From assembly GCA_020350205.1 (NCBI GenBank), contig CP070707.1, positions 1,316,729 to 1,363,835 of the forward strand: a stretch of 47,107 nt of DNA. The letters are read 5' to 3'. Source of the stretch: a bacterium (lineage in GTDB: Bacteria; Calditrichota; Calditrichia; RBG-13-44-9). The notes below the pieces were generated by a model. That model made no database searches, was not told the origin of the DNA, and worked only from the letters and a program-made list of their open reading frames with translations. Positions 27,077 through 36,105 of the stretch are shown piece by piece; the first letter of the stretch is position 1, and each line of letters opens with the position of its first letter. Made by a program: the position numbers and the translations under genes.

Positions 27077-28714
27077 ATGGATAGATATAAAAGCCAAAGT
27101 TTAATTTTAAATGAACAACCTCTCCTTTTTGAGCACTATTTGAGAGATTTTTCAAAAGTTTCGGAATATTTTGTCTGGCATCCTGAAAAAGATTTAGAAA
27201 AATGTGCCAGAATTCGTTTGACAGAATATCAGAACAGGGAAAAAATTGTAGATATTCTGAGAATACAGAATTCTGCCTGGAAAGCTTCTCCACAAACTTT
27301 GAAAAATATTGATAAGTTAATGGACCCTGGAACACTGGCGGTAGTGACCGGTCAGCAGGCCGGGATTTTCGGAGGACCGTTATATACGGTTTACAAGATT
27401 ATCCAATGCATCAAAACAGCAGAATATGTGGAAAAGCGGTATAAGGGACAGAAATGTGTCCCTGTATTCTGGATGGAAGTAGGAGATAGCGATTTCAGGG
27501 AAATTAATCATATTAATATCCTTAATTTGAAAAATGAGTTGATGCGTTTCTCTCTTTCGGAGGATTCGGAAGATCAACGTTCTGTATATTTACGTTCTCT
27601 CTCTACTGATCTCCTTCAGATTTATGAACATCTCGCTGCGGAATTTCCGCAGAACGATTTTCGAGATAATATCCTGGAACAGTTAAAAAACATATATGCG
27701 CCTGGAAAAAATCTGGCGGATGCATTCGCAGATTGGATTCATTCAATTTTGAAAAATTATGGGGTAATTATCATAAATCCTACTGAACCGGAGGTGGCAA
27801 AACTCAGTCACCCTCTTTTGACAAAAGCTTTGAAAGGGTGGCGACAACTCAATAAACTCTTTGAGGATCAGAACCGCAAGCTGACCATGCGGGGATATCA
27901 CACTCAGATTTCGCTTGATCCACAGCAGACACTATTATTCTACCGAGCTGAACAGGACAGGCGGTGTCGTCTGGATGGAGAAGAAAATCATGACTTCATT
28001 TTAAAAGGTTCTCAAAAAACAGCAAAAATAACCGAGAACTTTTTAGCTGAAGAAATGAAACAGTCAGCGGACAAATTTACACCGAATGTTGCTTTCCGTC
28101 CTATCGTTCAGGACTACTTATTACCCAGTATCATTTATATCGGAGGTCCGGCCGAAATTAGTTATGCGGCACAGCTTTTACCATTATATGAATATTTTAA
28201 CGTAACACCGGCAGTGTTTCATCCCAGAATTCGCGCGACACTAATAGAAGAAAAAGTAGACCGGTCAGTTGAAAAATTGGGTTTAAAACTTGCAGACTTT
28301 TTTAAACAGCGGAACAAGATTATCGATTACCAAATTGATCAGAACAAAGACCAGAAAATTGATGATTCCTTCCACGTTGTTGAGATGCATTTACAGGAGG
28401 AAATGCAAACATTAAAAGAATTATTGATTAAAATTGATCCAACCCTCAATACTTTGATTGATAAAACAGGACAAAGTATGCGGGATTCCTTGAACAGACT
28501 CCAAAATAAGGTCGGTCAGGCGTACCAGCGAAAAATGCAAATTGAGATTAATCAAATGAATAAAGTATTGGTAAACCTTTTCCCGGATGATAAATTTCAG
28601 GAAAGAGTCTTGAATATAGTTCAATACCTGGTTAAATATGGGCCGGAATTTATCCCTAAATTATACGAAACCTTAGATCACGAAAATTGGGATCATCAAC
28701 TTATTTATTTATAA
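27077..28714 (+). CDS. bshC: Bacillithiol biosynthesis cysteine-adding enzyme
   Basis: A 545-residue BshC, expected to add cysteine to glucosaminyl-malate as the last step of bacillithiol synthesis. The nucleotide-binding core VVTGQQAGIFGGPLYTVYK, the stretch CVPVFWMEVGDSDFREIN, and SIIYIGGPAEISYAAQLLPLYE are characteristic. A long helical segment near residues 410-520 is the known coiled-coil arm. The stop is directly followed by the ATG of the next gene. bshA and bshB are not in this window, so the low-molecular-weight thiol pathway must be completed elsewhere. Confidence 0.93.
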   Translation: MDRYKSQSLILNEQPLLFEHYLRDFSKVSEYFVWHPEKDLEKCARIRLTEYQNREKIVDILRIQNSAWKASPQTLKNIDKLMDPGTLAVVTGQQAGIFGGPLYTVYKIIQCIKTAEYVEKRYKGQKCVPVFWMEVGDSDFREINHINILNLKNELMRFSLSEDSEDQRSVYLRSLSTDLLQIYEHLAAEFPQNDFRDNILEQLKNIYAPGKNLADAFADWIHSILKNYGVIIINPTEPEVAKLSHPLLTKALKGWRQLNKLFEDQNRKLTMRGYHTQISLDPQQTLLFYRAEQDRRCRLDGEENHDFILKGSQKTAKITENFLAEEMKQSADKFTPNVAFRPIVQDYLLPSIIYIGGPAEISYAAQLLPLYEYFNVTPAVFHPRIRATLIEEKVDRSVEKLGLKLADFFKQRNKIIDYQIDQNKDQKIDDSFHVVEMHLQEEMQTLKELLIKIDPTLNTLIDKTGQSMRDSLNRLQNKVGQAYQRKMQIEINQMNKVLVNLFPDDKFQERVLNIVQYLVKYGPEFIPKLYETLDHENWDHQLIYL

Positions 28715-29701
28715 ATGAGTATAGAGAGATTCACAGAAAAGATTTCCATTGATTTTATGCAGCGTAAACGTGAACAGCTGGTCATTCCTGCATTTATATT
28801 ATTTTTAGTGATTATGCTAGAATCACTGTATCCACAATCTCAGAAAAAAGAACTGCTCATTGACATAAATCAAAAAATTGAACAGAAAAAAAATTGGATT
28901 CTTCTCAGTCAACCTGAATATTTTATTGATGAAGAAATAAATCAGTTGAGTGAAGATATAATCGATTATTTTGATGAATATGGAGTTGAAACTGCCTCGA
29001 GATTGCGTTGTTTATTTTCCAGGGATAGCCTCATAATAACCCTTAAAATTTTTCAACTTCCAAATCATATTTATGCGTTTGGATTTTATGCGGTTAATAA
29101 ATCTCCCTCCCTTGATTTTTTTAATATCGGTTTTGAAACCTACGCTATCGGCCAACGTCTGGTATGCTGGTATGGTAATTATGTTGTCTTTGCTGAAAAA
29201 GAGGACACAATTCAAACGCGAATCCGACGTCTCAGGGATTTCACCGAAGAGGTGGTAAAGCTGATTCCACGTCAAAAAAGAAAAACGCCAATCCTGGACT
29301 GCTTACCTGAAAAAAATCGAGTCGAACATTCCGAAAAATTCTATGTGGGAAACTGGTTAGGACAGGATTATTTTAACCATATATATTATGCAGATTACAA
29401 TACAGGTGAAGGTTATTCGCGTATATTCATCATCAATAACATCTTGACAGCTGCCGCAGATAGTAGCTTCTGGAATTATTTTTATTTTTTTCAGGAGAAT
29501 ATCGGGATAATCAGGGATACTCTGGACATTGACACCGATTATTATGTAGTCAATGAACCGCTCTGGGGTAGAACCATACTAGCCAAGAAAAATCACATTA
29601 TCTATGGTATTTTAGATTATCGAAATGAAGATTGGACAGAAGACCGATTGGCAGAGGTCCTGGATGCCCTGAAAAAACGCCAGATTGTCAAACCGGGCTA
29701 A
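28715..29701 (+). CDS. Secreted protein, DUF6599-like
   Basis: A 328-residue protein with a signal peptide or anchor: a charged N-terminus, then VIPAFILFLVIMLESLYPQ at about residues 23-42. The initiation codon may instead be the ATG at 28757, which would give a more usual signal peptide. Segments such as FGFYAVNKS, YAIGQRLVCWYGNYVVFA and RRLRDFTEEVVKLIP recall the DUF6599 family of unknown function; the match is by eye and moderate. It begins on the base after the bshC stop, so the two share a transcript. Confidence 0.6.
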   Translation: MSIERFTEKISIDFMQRKREQLVIPAFILFLVIMLESLYPQSQKKELLIDINQKIEQKKNWILLSQPEYFIDEEINQLSEDIIDYFDEYGVETASRLRCLFSRDSLIITLKIFQLPNHIYAFGFYAVNKSPSLDFFNIGFETYAIGQRLVCWYGNYVVFAEKEDTIQTRIRRLRDFTEEVVKLIPRQKRKTPILDCLPEKNRVEHSEKFYVGNWLGQDYFNHIYYADYNTGEGYSRIFIINNILTAAADSSFWNYFYFFQENIGIIRDTLDIDTDYYVVNEPLWGRTILAKKNHIIYGILDYRNEDWTEDRLAEVLDALKKRQIVKPG

Positions 29702-29739
29702 TCTCATTAAAGTTATATCATCATGGCTTCACACTACCT

Positions 29740-31167
29740 ATGTTAATAGAGAAATTATTAGATTCCGCCTTAATTCAGCATAAATACCTGTGTGATTATT
29801 TTATAAATACCCTGGGATGGTTTTCCTCTGAAACTCCGGGCGAAGCCAAATTTAAACTCATATTTTCAGAATCATATAAGAAGAGAATTCAACGTATTTC
29901 TAATGATCTGTCAACGATCTCCATAAACGATATAACAGCAAGGGCGTTTGCCCAGAGATTGTTTTGCAGGGATACCCCTTCTCCGGATCAGGAACCCTCT
30001 CCTCTCCACACGGCCGAACTGGATTTGATTTTGAATGATATTCAGCAAGAGATAATGACATTTTGTCAGCAGCACAAGATTCCTTTTTTGAGTAAAATGC
30101 CCTGGCCCCTCGGGCATCCTTTTGCCTTAATCATTTCCCATGATATTGATCTGATCAGAAAATACGGGCCAAAAATACTGGCCAAGGAATTATTCACGGC
30201 AAATTTCAAAAGATTCACGCATAGTTTCACTCATTCCCTATTTCGTGATAATTTGTACTGGAATTTCGATGATTTATTGGATTTTTATGATAAACAAGAT
30301 ATCATATCCACATTCTTTGTTATTGCCCGTAGATGGGAAAAATTGAATTATCGTTACAATATCAATACTGCTAAATTTCGCCAGCTGTTCGAGAAAATTG
30401 TGAAAAAAAATCATGAGATCGGTTTGCACAGCAGCCGCTTTGCATTTGATCATCCCAAGCGAATCATGCGAGAAAAGAAAAAACTGGAAAGAATAATTGG
30501 GAAGGAAATAACGGGTGTCCGTCAGCATTATCTACGTTTACAATTTCCAGAAGCCTGGCGAAATTTTCAGAACGCCGGTCTTCATTATGATTCGTCTTGT
30601 GGCTATAACCTGACTATGGGATTTCGAGCCGGAACCAGTTTTCCCTTTAGAACATTTGATGCCGAAAATACGAAAATCCTGGGCTTTTATGAAATTCCCT
30701 TTACGGTGATGGACTATCCCTGGCTGGAAGGTCAGCAGTATCAATCCGGAAGTCAATTAGTTTTTAAGGATATTGTAAATCAAATCGAAAATTGTCAGGG
30801 TTTACTTCATCTCCTCTGGCATCCGCACAATTTAGTTGAGGCTGACTTTAAGCCTCTTTGGGAAAGCATCTTTAGCTGGTTAGATCATAAAAAGTATTAT
30901 AATGATTCTTTAGAACAAATGTTGAAATGGTGGAAAAACCGTGCTGGCATCACTTTGAAGCACCTCAGGACCGATGAGGGGTATTTTGATTTTATTCTTG
31001 AATCAGGCTATCAGATTAATAATCTATGTCTACAAGTAATTTCACCCATGCCTCTGGTTTTAGGTCCTCAGATCGCCCGAATAAATCCAGAAAATCAATT
31101 TTTGTATCGAGTGACCATTAAACATCTGAAAAAAGGAACGGAACGATTTCGATTCCCCTTTGCCTAG
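29740..31167 (+). CDS. Polysaccharide deacetylase-like protein
   Basis: A 475-residue protein of the NodB-homology superfamily, in the branch with a long N-terminal part. The metal-site motif is SHDID (Asp135, Asp137), followed by YWNFDDLLDFYDKQDIISTFF, EIGLHSSRF, VRQHYLRLQFPEAW, and YDSSCGYN with GFRAGTSFPF. No signal peptide is visible, so it may act on cytoplasmic or lipid-linked glycans. The start is ATG 29740; a longer reading to 29632 would overlap the upstream gene and adds nothing recognisable. The glycosyltransferase gene follows closely, which suggests a shared surface-glycan role. Confidence 0.75.
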   Translation: MLIEKLLDSALIQHKYLCDYFINTLGWFSSETPGEAKFKLIFSESYKKRIQRISNDLSTISINDITARAFAQRLFCRDTPSPDQEPSPLHTAELDLILNDIQQEIMTFCQQHKIPFLSKMPWPLGHPFALIISHDIDLIRKYGPKILAKELFTANFKRFTHSFTHSLFRDNLYWNFDDLLDFYDKQDIISTFFVIARRWEKLNYRYNINTAKFRQLFEKIVKKNHEIGLHSSRFAFDHPKRIMREKKKLERIIGKEITGVRQHYLRLQFPEAWRNFQNAGLHYDSSCGYNLTMGFRAGTSFPFRTFDAENTKILGFYEIPFTVMDYPWLEGQQYQSGSQLVFKDIVNQIENCQGLLHLLWHPHNLVEADFKPLWESIFSWLDHKKYYNDSLEQMLKWWKNRAGITLKHLRTDEGYFDFILESGYQINNLCLQVISPMPLVLGPQIARINPENQFLYRVTIKHLKKGTERFRFPFA

Positions 31168-31207
31168 ACAGCTGGATTATTTAGAATCCAAAACAATAAT
31201 TGAACCT

Positions 31208-32350
31208 ATGCCCAAATCAGTTATAAAAATAATTCACACCACCATTAGTCCCTGTGACAATGAGCGTCGGATTTTTAATCAGGCTATCACGGCATACCAT
31301 CAGGGATATTCTGTGGAAATTTTGGCACTAAAAACCTCGGAATTGCCGGAGATTAGCAAGGTAAATCAAATTACCATAAAAAGAATCGCAATCCGTTTTT
31401 GGCGAAAGGGACCTCTAAAATTTCTTAGCTTTAATATAAAACTGTTTTTTAGGCTCCTGAATTGTGACTTTCATATTTTACATGTCCATGATTTGTGGGT
31501 TGTACCGGGCTCAGCTCTGGCCAACTTTTTTAAAAAAGGGATACTGGTATACGATGCTCATGAATATTTTCGTGGATTGGAAGTTTTTCAGCAAAAAAAA
31601 ATTTCAGGTTTTATTTGGGCAATAACAGAAAGATTGTTCATTAAAAGGATCTCTGCACTGATTGTGATTAATGGCTGGCATCAGCGTCTGTTTCTGAAAG
31701 ATTATCCCTCGATTAAAAAATCGACAGTCATTATGAATTTCCCTAACCTAACTGACAGTGGAAACCAGGAAACAATACCTGGATTTGAGCAGCGAAATAA
31801 AATTGCCATATTTCAGGGAATTCTCAAAGAGGGTCGCGGTCTTCGCTCGATCCTTTCCGCCATGGAACGTGTAAAATCTGGGAAACTGCAAATAATTGGA
31901 TTTGGTGAATTGGAGTCAGAACTGCGTCATAGGATAAACACCGATCGACTTCAGAACCGGATTCACCTGCGCGGTAAAGTGGCATGGTCAGAGATATTGC
32001 AGGAAACTCAAAAAGCCCGCGCTGGTCTGGTATTATTTGAACCTTTATCGGTTAATTATACCTATGCCTCGCCCAATAAATTTTTTGAGTACGTCATGGC
32101 CGGCACACCCTTGATTGCTTCACGAATTCCAACATTTGAGGAATTTAACCGGGAATTTGAGGTAGCCTTACTGGTTGATCCCTCCCGGCCGGAAGAAATT
32201 GCCTCTGCAATAGAATTTATGCTGACCCGGCAGGATGCCTGGGAAACCTATCATCAAAACTGCCTGAAAGCTAGGTTGAAGTGGAATTGGGAAACACAGG
32301 GTGAGGCCTTGGTTCAACTCTATCAGGAACTGGCAGAAAGTATTATTTAA
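31208..32350 (+). CDS. Glycosyltransferase, GT4-like
   Basis: A 380-residue GT-B fold glycosyltransferase. The N-terminal domain holds ILHVHDLWVVPGSALANF and VYDAHEYFRG; the C-terminal domain has FQGILKEGRGL, the hinge LQIIGFGELESEL, and the nucleotide-sugar site SPNKFFEYVMAGTPLIAS with the conserved Glu. The ATG at 31208 is chosen over a TTG at 31160 inside the upstream gene. It does not carry the signatures of BshA, so it is not the first bacillithiol enzyme despite being near bshC. Donor and acceptor are unknown. Confidence 0.82.
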   Translation: MPKSVIKIIHTTISPCDNERRIFNQAITAYHQGYSVEILALKTSELPEISKVNQITIKRIAIRFWRKGPLKFLSFNIKLFFRLLNCDFHILHVHDLWVVPGSALANFFKKGILVYDAHEYFRGLEVFQQKKISGFIWAITERLFIKRISALIVINGWHQRLFLKDYPSIKKSTVIMNFPNLTDSGNQETIPGFEQRNKIAIFQGILKEGRGLRSILSAMERVKSGKLQIIGFGELESELRHRINTDRLQNRIHLRGKVAWSEILQETQKARAGLVLFEPLSVNYTYASPNKFFEYVMAGTPLIASRIPTFEEFNREFEVALLVDPSRPEEIASAIEFMLTRQDAWETYHQNCLKARLKWNWETQGEALVQLYQELAESII

Positions 32351-32405
32351 TTTGGTTTTTCCCAAATAAGCTAACCGGGGAATATGAAGAAAAGAAAGTT
32401 ATATC

Positions 32406-33197
32406 ATGAAAGTTATGATTGGGACCAGTGGTTACAGTTATGAGGACTGGCGCGGGGTATTTTACCCGGTGCAGCTTCCCAAAGGGAAAATGTTAGATTA
32501 TTATTGTCAGCATTTTAGTTGTGTGGAAGTCAATTCTACTTATTACAGAATACCCCATCCCGCCGTTTTTGCACGAATGAGTGAAAAAACGCCGGAAAAT
32601 TTTGAATTCATTGTAAAAGTTCATCAATCGACCACCCACGAAAGAAAAATGGATGTAACTGCAGCACATCAGATATGTCAAGCTATTCAGCCCCTGGTTG
32701 ATACGGCTAAATTTTCGGGATTTTTAGCCCAATTTCCATTTTCATTCAAGAATACTCCTGAGAATCGTGAATATTTGAAATGGTTGAAAGAGCAGTTTGA
32801 AAAATATGACCTGTTCGTGGAATTTAGAAACTGGACCTGGACTCATCCGGAACTGGCACCATTTTTAGAAAAATATCACCTTGGTTACGTAAACGTAGAT
32901 GAACCTCGGTTGAAGGGATTAATTGAACCACAGGAGATTGTGATTGGCAAGTTGGCTTATGTTAGATTTCATGGCAGGAATACTCAGGATTGGTGGAAAG
33001 GGACTAATCAGACCCGTTATAACTATTTATATAATCAGCAGGAATTGGATGAATGGCTGATCGGACTATCCCGGATTCTGGGAAAAGCATATAAAACCTA
33101 CATCTTTTTTAATAACCATCCCCAGGGAAGAGCTATCCAAAATGCCAAAATGCTGATTGAGAGTATGAAGGCTCATATCGACAGCCTGAAAAAATGA
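32406..33197 (+). CDS. DUF72 family protein (YecE-like)
   Basis: A 263-residue TIM-barrel protein of the DUF72 family. The N-terminus IGTSGYSYEDWRGVFYP, CVEVNSTYYRIP, FVEFRNWTW, and YVRFHGRN with FFNNHPQGRA near the C-terminus are all conserved in the family. The biochemical function is not established. The gene stands 55 bases after the glycosyltransferase gene and ends before the hsp20 control region. Confidence 0.88.
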   Translation: MKVMIGTSGYSYEDWRGVFYPVQLPKGKMLDYYCQHFSCVEVNSTYYRIPHPAVFARMSEKTPENFEFIVKVHQSTTHERKMDVTAAHQICQAIQPLVDTAKFSGFLAQFPFSFKNTPENREYLKWLKEQFEKYDLFVEFRNWTWTHPELAPFLEKYHLGYVNVDEPRLKGLIEPQEIVIGKLAYVRFHGRNTQDWWKGTNQTRYNYLYNQQELDEWLIGLSRILGKAYKTYIFFNNHPQGRAIQNAKMLIESMKAHIDSLKK

Positions 33198-33353
33198 CAG
33201 ATAATTTTTGAAATAATTTCATATCCGGCAGGAAAGGTTTGTCAAAATTTTAGTTTTCCTGCAAAGATTTCAGACCCACCTGGTGACTTAAGTTTTACCG
33301 ATTATAGCTTTAAACTATTTATTTACAATTATTTATAAAGTTACAACATTGTT

Positions 33354-33369
33354 TGGCACATCTTTTGTC
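33354..33369 (+). promoter_or_regulatory. Sigma-54-like promoter of hsp20
   Basis: TGGCACA-N4-TTGTC matches the sigma-54 -24/-12 layout with correct spacing and the same T-for-C change in the -12 dinucleotide as the promoter at 10999. The initiation region would fall near 33380, about 34 bases before the ATG. An inverted repeat GCAGGAAA/TTTCCTGC (33228-33262) is about 110 bases upstream; its 19-base spacer makes it an unusual activator site. Confidence 0.55.
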
Positions 33370-33413
33370 TAATCATTATAGTAAAGATAACCAAAAAAAA
33401 AGGAGGAAAAAAT

Positions 33414-33866
33414 ATGACACTGGTTAGATGGCGTCCCACAAGGGATATCATGAGTATGCAGGATGAAATGAATCGCATTTTTGACCGTTTCTTCTCCAGG
33501 GATGTGTGGAGTGATGATGAGGATATCAGTCGCTCGGACTGGTACCCCACGGTTGATGTCAGTGAAAATAAGGATGAATATCTGTTGAATGTGGATTTAC
33601 CTGGCTTAAGTAAAGAAGATATTCATATTACTTTCACTAATGGTATGCTTAAATTGGAAGGTGAACGTAAAAAGGAAAAAGAGGAAAAAGAAAGAAATTA
33701 TCATCGGGTTGAGAGAATTTTTGGGAAATTTTGCCGAACCTTCCAGATACCTAATAAGGTAAAATCTGAAAAAATCTCGGCGGATTTTAAAGATGGAATC
33801 CTGAGCATACGATTACCGAAAACCGAAGAAGTCAAGCCTAAAGAAATTGAAGTCAAGGTTTCGTAA
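33414..33866 (+). CDS. hsp20: Small heat-shock protein Hsp20
   Basis: A 150-residue ATP-independent holdase with an alpha-crystallin domain. The N-terminal part (MTLVRWRPTRDIMSMQDEMNRIFDRFF) is the usual oligomerisation arm; the core runs from WYPTVDVSENKDEYLLNVDLPG to the family-defining ADFKDGILSIRLPK, and PKEIEV is the C-terminal I-x-V-like anchor. AGGAGG lies 8 bases upstream of the ATG. It is monocistronic, with a sigma-54-like promoter in front and a terminator behind, in contrast to CIRCE-controlled groESL. Confidence 0.93.
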   Translation: MTLVRWRPTRDIMSMQDEMNRIFDRFFSRDVWSDDEDISRSDWYPTVDVSENKDEYLLNVDLPGLSKEDIHITFTNGMLKLEGERKKEKEEKERNYHRVERIFGKFCRTFQIPNKVKSEKISADFKDGILSIRLPKTEEVKPKEIEVKVS

Positions 33867-33888
33867 TCATTCTGAATACCTGAATTAG

Positions 33889-33913
33889 AGCCCCGATATT
33901 TCGGGGCTTTTTT
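33889..33913 (+). terminator. Rho-independent terminator of hsp20
   Basis: Perfect 8-base arms AGCCCCGA and TCGGGGCT with loop TATT and a run of six T, 23 bases after the hsp20 stop. Confidence 0.93.
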
Positions 33914-34266
33914 ATTTTTCTTCCTGCTGACTACCAGGTCAGGGTTATCAAAACATAATCCTAATTATGAGTACGATCCTGGCTCTATTTAACATTTACA
34001 ACTTAAACAAAATTTAGTTATCAATTGACAACAGATTACTTTTATTTTACTCCATGAAAGTGATATGGATTGTAACAATTGTTTTAAGCAGTCGTAATTT
34101 AAGTGTAAGTAATACAATTTAGGATTTTCACAGAATGAGTCTGACAGAAATAAAGAATGTTCATGATTTTTCGCAAAAGTTATTATATTCTATAGTAATT
34201 CTAAGTATTTTTATCCGAAGATTTTCAATGAAGGAGGGTAAACTGATTCTAACCTGGGGAGTTCGC
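33914..34266. other. Intergenic and leader region before the four-repeat protein gene
   Basis: About 350 bases without a convincing gene. The frame of the downstream protein is open from ATG 34135, but those codons do not look like a signal peptide and I treat them as leader. A TTGACA near 34025 has no good -10 partner. A strong AAGGAGGG at 34231-34238 has no start codon at the proper distance; the real start at 34267 has its own GGGGAG. Confidence 0.45.
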
Positions 34267-36012
34267 ATGAGACATACGGCATTCCTGCTGCTAATTCTGA
34301 TTATGACCCAAATGTTATGGGGGCAGTCAAGAAATAAGTTAAGAATAGATGATATTCGTCTGGATGAAATCCAAGTCGCTGGTTTTTCACTTCGAACGGC
34401 AAGAGAAATATCGATTGAAGCTATTGGATCAGGACAAAAATTGGATCAGGATAAATCTTTCTCGGTGATGGGTGATCCCAATCAGATGTTTGCCTATCCC
34501 TGGATATTGAATGCTAAGACCAGAGAGATGGTGTGGCGAATGACCTTTGATAATACCCGAGAGAATAAAGATGTACCCTTTACCAGAATTTTTGAGGGAG
34601 AAGTCTCATTACCCGCTGGTGACTATGAGGTATATTATTCTGCACGGGAACCTGCGTTTGTTATATTTGATGATGGATTTTTCAGTCTCGGCAAATTCTT
34701 CAATAAATTATTCAAAAATAAAGATATATATGAAGAGACACAGAATGCCTGGTATATTGAAATTTCGCAGATTGATGAGGTAGTTGATCGAAGCTCGATT
34801 CAAAAATTTCATAAGGCTATAAAAGAACAAGCGGTAGTGAGTATGACCGGTTTATCTGACTCGGAATTTCGACAGGAAGGATTTAAACTCAAAAAGCCAG
34901 GTCGGTTTCAGATTTATGCGACTGGAGAATCTTACAAATCCGAAACTTTTGATTATGGTTGGATTGTTGATGCTAAAAATTCTGAAAAAATTTGGGAATC
35001 CCTACCTGATAAGGGAGAATATGCCGGTGGAGCTCAAAAAAACAAATTATGGAAGGAGATTATTTCTTTAGAACCGGGCAGCTATTGGGTTTATTTTGTG
35101 ATGGATGATTCTCATGCGCCAGACAGTTGGAATTCCAATCCACCCTATGATCCCGATTTTTATGGAATCACCATAAGCGGTTTAAACGGCGAATTTGATC
35201 CCAAAAGCATTGAACCCCTCATAAAGCAGAAAATTGCTCCTATTGTGGAGCTTACCCGGCTGGGCGATGATAAATTCGTGCAGGAAGGATTTAAATTATC
35301 TACATCCATGCAAATTAGAATTTACGCCCTCGGTGAAGGTAGAGGGGGAGAAATGTTTGATTACGGATGGATCATGGATTTGGAAACTGATGAAAAAATC
35401 TGGGAAATGACCTATAATAAAACGCGTAATGCAGGTGGTGCAGACAAAAATCGCCAGGTGGATGAGGTCATTACCCTGGCTGCAGGTTCATATATGGTTT
35501 ATTTTATGACGGATAACTCACATAGCTATGCGGACTGGAATGCCTCGCCTCCCAATAATCCTTCCAACTGGGGGATTACTATTTTCCCAGCCGATCCCAA
35601 ATTCAACAAGGAGAATATTCAAAAAATTGAAGAAGCTCTGATGGCAGAAAATGTTATCGCACAGATTATCCGGGTTACCGATGGCCGGTTATATCAGGAA
35701 AGATTCGAATTAAGGGAATCCACCAAGATCCGGATTTATGCCATCGGGGAGGGGGATTGGGATGAAATGTATGACTATGGCTGGATTGAAAATGCAAGTA
35801 CAGGTGTGAAAGTATGGAAAATGGACTATAGTGAAACGCGTTGGGCGGGAGGAGCTAAAAAAAATCGCAAAGTCGAAAAGACCATCGAACTTCCTGCCGG
35901 AAGATATATTCTATTCTATAATACAGACGGTTCGCACAGTTTTAATGACTGGAATGACGATGCACCTGGTGATCCAATTCATTATGGTATTACCGTGTAT
36001 AAAACCGACTAA
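34267..36012 (+). CDS. Secreted protein with four copies of an unrecognised domain
   Basis: A 581-residue protein beginning with a signal peptide (MRHTAFLLLILIMTQMLWGQ). The ATG at 34267 follows GGGGAG by 5 bases. The remainder is four tandem copies of one beta-rich domain: a diverged first copy centred on FAYPWI (residue 75), then copies with FDYGWI or YDYGWI at residues 228, 364 and 502. Each later copy has YGWI, KIW, an AGGA-x-KN segment, a Gly-x-Tyr strand, a DxSHxxxDWN motif, and ends near YGIT. The last three copies are 136-138 residues apart. I do not recognise the domain. The rows of Asp, Asn and Trp suggest a ligand- or metal-binding surface. No membrane anchor follows the signal. 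Confidence 0.8.
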   Translation: MRHTAFLLLILIMTQMLWGQSRNKLRIDDIRLDEIQVAGFSLRTAREISIEAIGSGQKLDQDKSFSVMGDPNQMFAYPWILNAKTREMVWRMTFDNTRENKDVPFTRIFEGEVSLPAGDYEVYYSAREPAFVIFDDGFFSLGKFFNKLFKNKDIYEETQNAWYIEISQIDEVVDRSSIQKFHKAIKEQAVVSMTGLSDSEFRQEGFKLKKPGRFQIYATGESYKSETFDYGWIVDAKNSEKIWESLPDKGEYAGGAQKNKLWKEIISLEPGSYWVYFVMDDSHAPDSWNSNPPYDPDFYGITISGLNGEFDPKSIEPLIKQKIAPIVELTRLGDDKFVQEGFKLSTSMQIRIYALGEGRGGEMFDYGWIMDLETDEKIWEMTYNKTRNAGGADKNRQVDEVITLAAGSYMVYFMTDNSHSYADWNASPPNNPSNWGITIFPADPKFNKENIQKIEEALMAENVIAQIIRVTDGRLYQERFELRESTKIRIYAIGEGDWDEMYDYGWIENASTGVKVWKMDYSETRWAGGAKKNRKVEKTIELPAGRYILFYNTDGSHSFNDWNDDAPGDPIHYGITVYKTD

Positions 36013-36105
36013 GTGCGTAATACAATTGAGTTTTAAGTGGTTCTAAACTTCATAGTGTTCGTCTCTGAATCTAACCTTCCATCCACCTTACTCTGATATA
36101 CAAGT

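Noticed and set aside
31208..32350. Glycosyltransferase as BshA, given nearby bshC
   Set aside because: The N-terminal glycine-rich acceptor motif and other BshA blocks are absent; only general GT4 features are seen.
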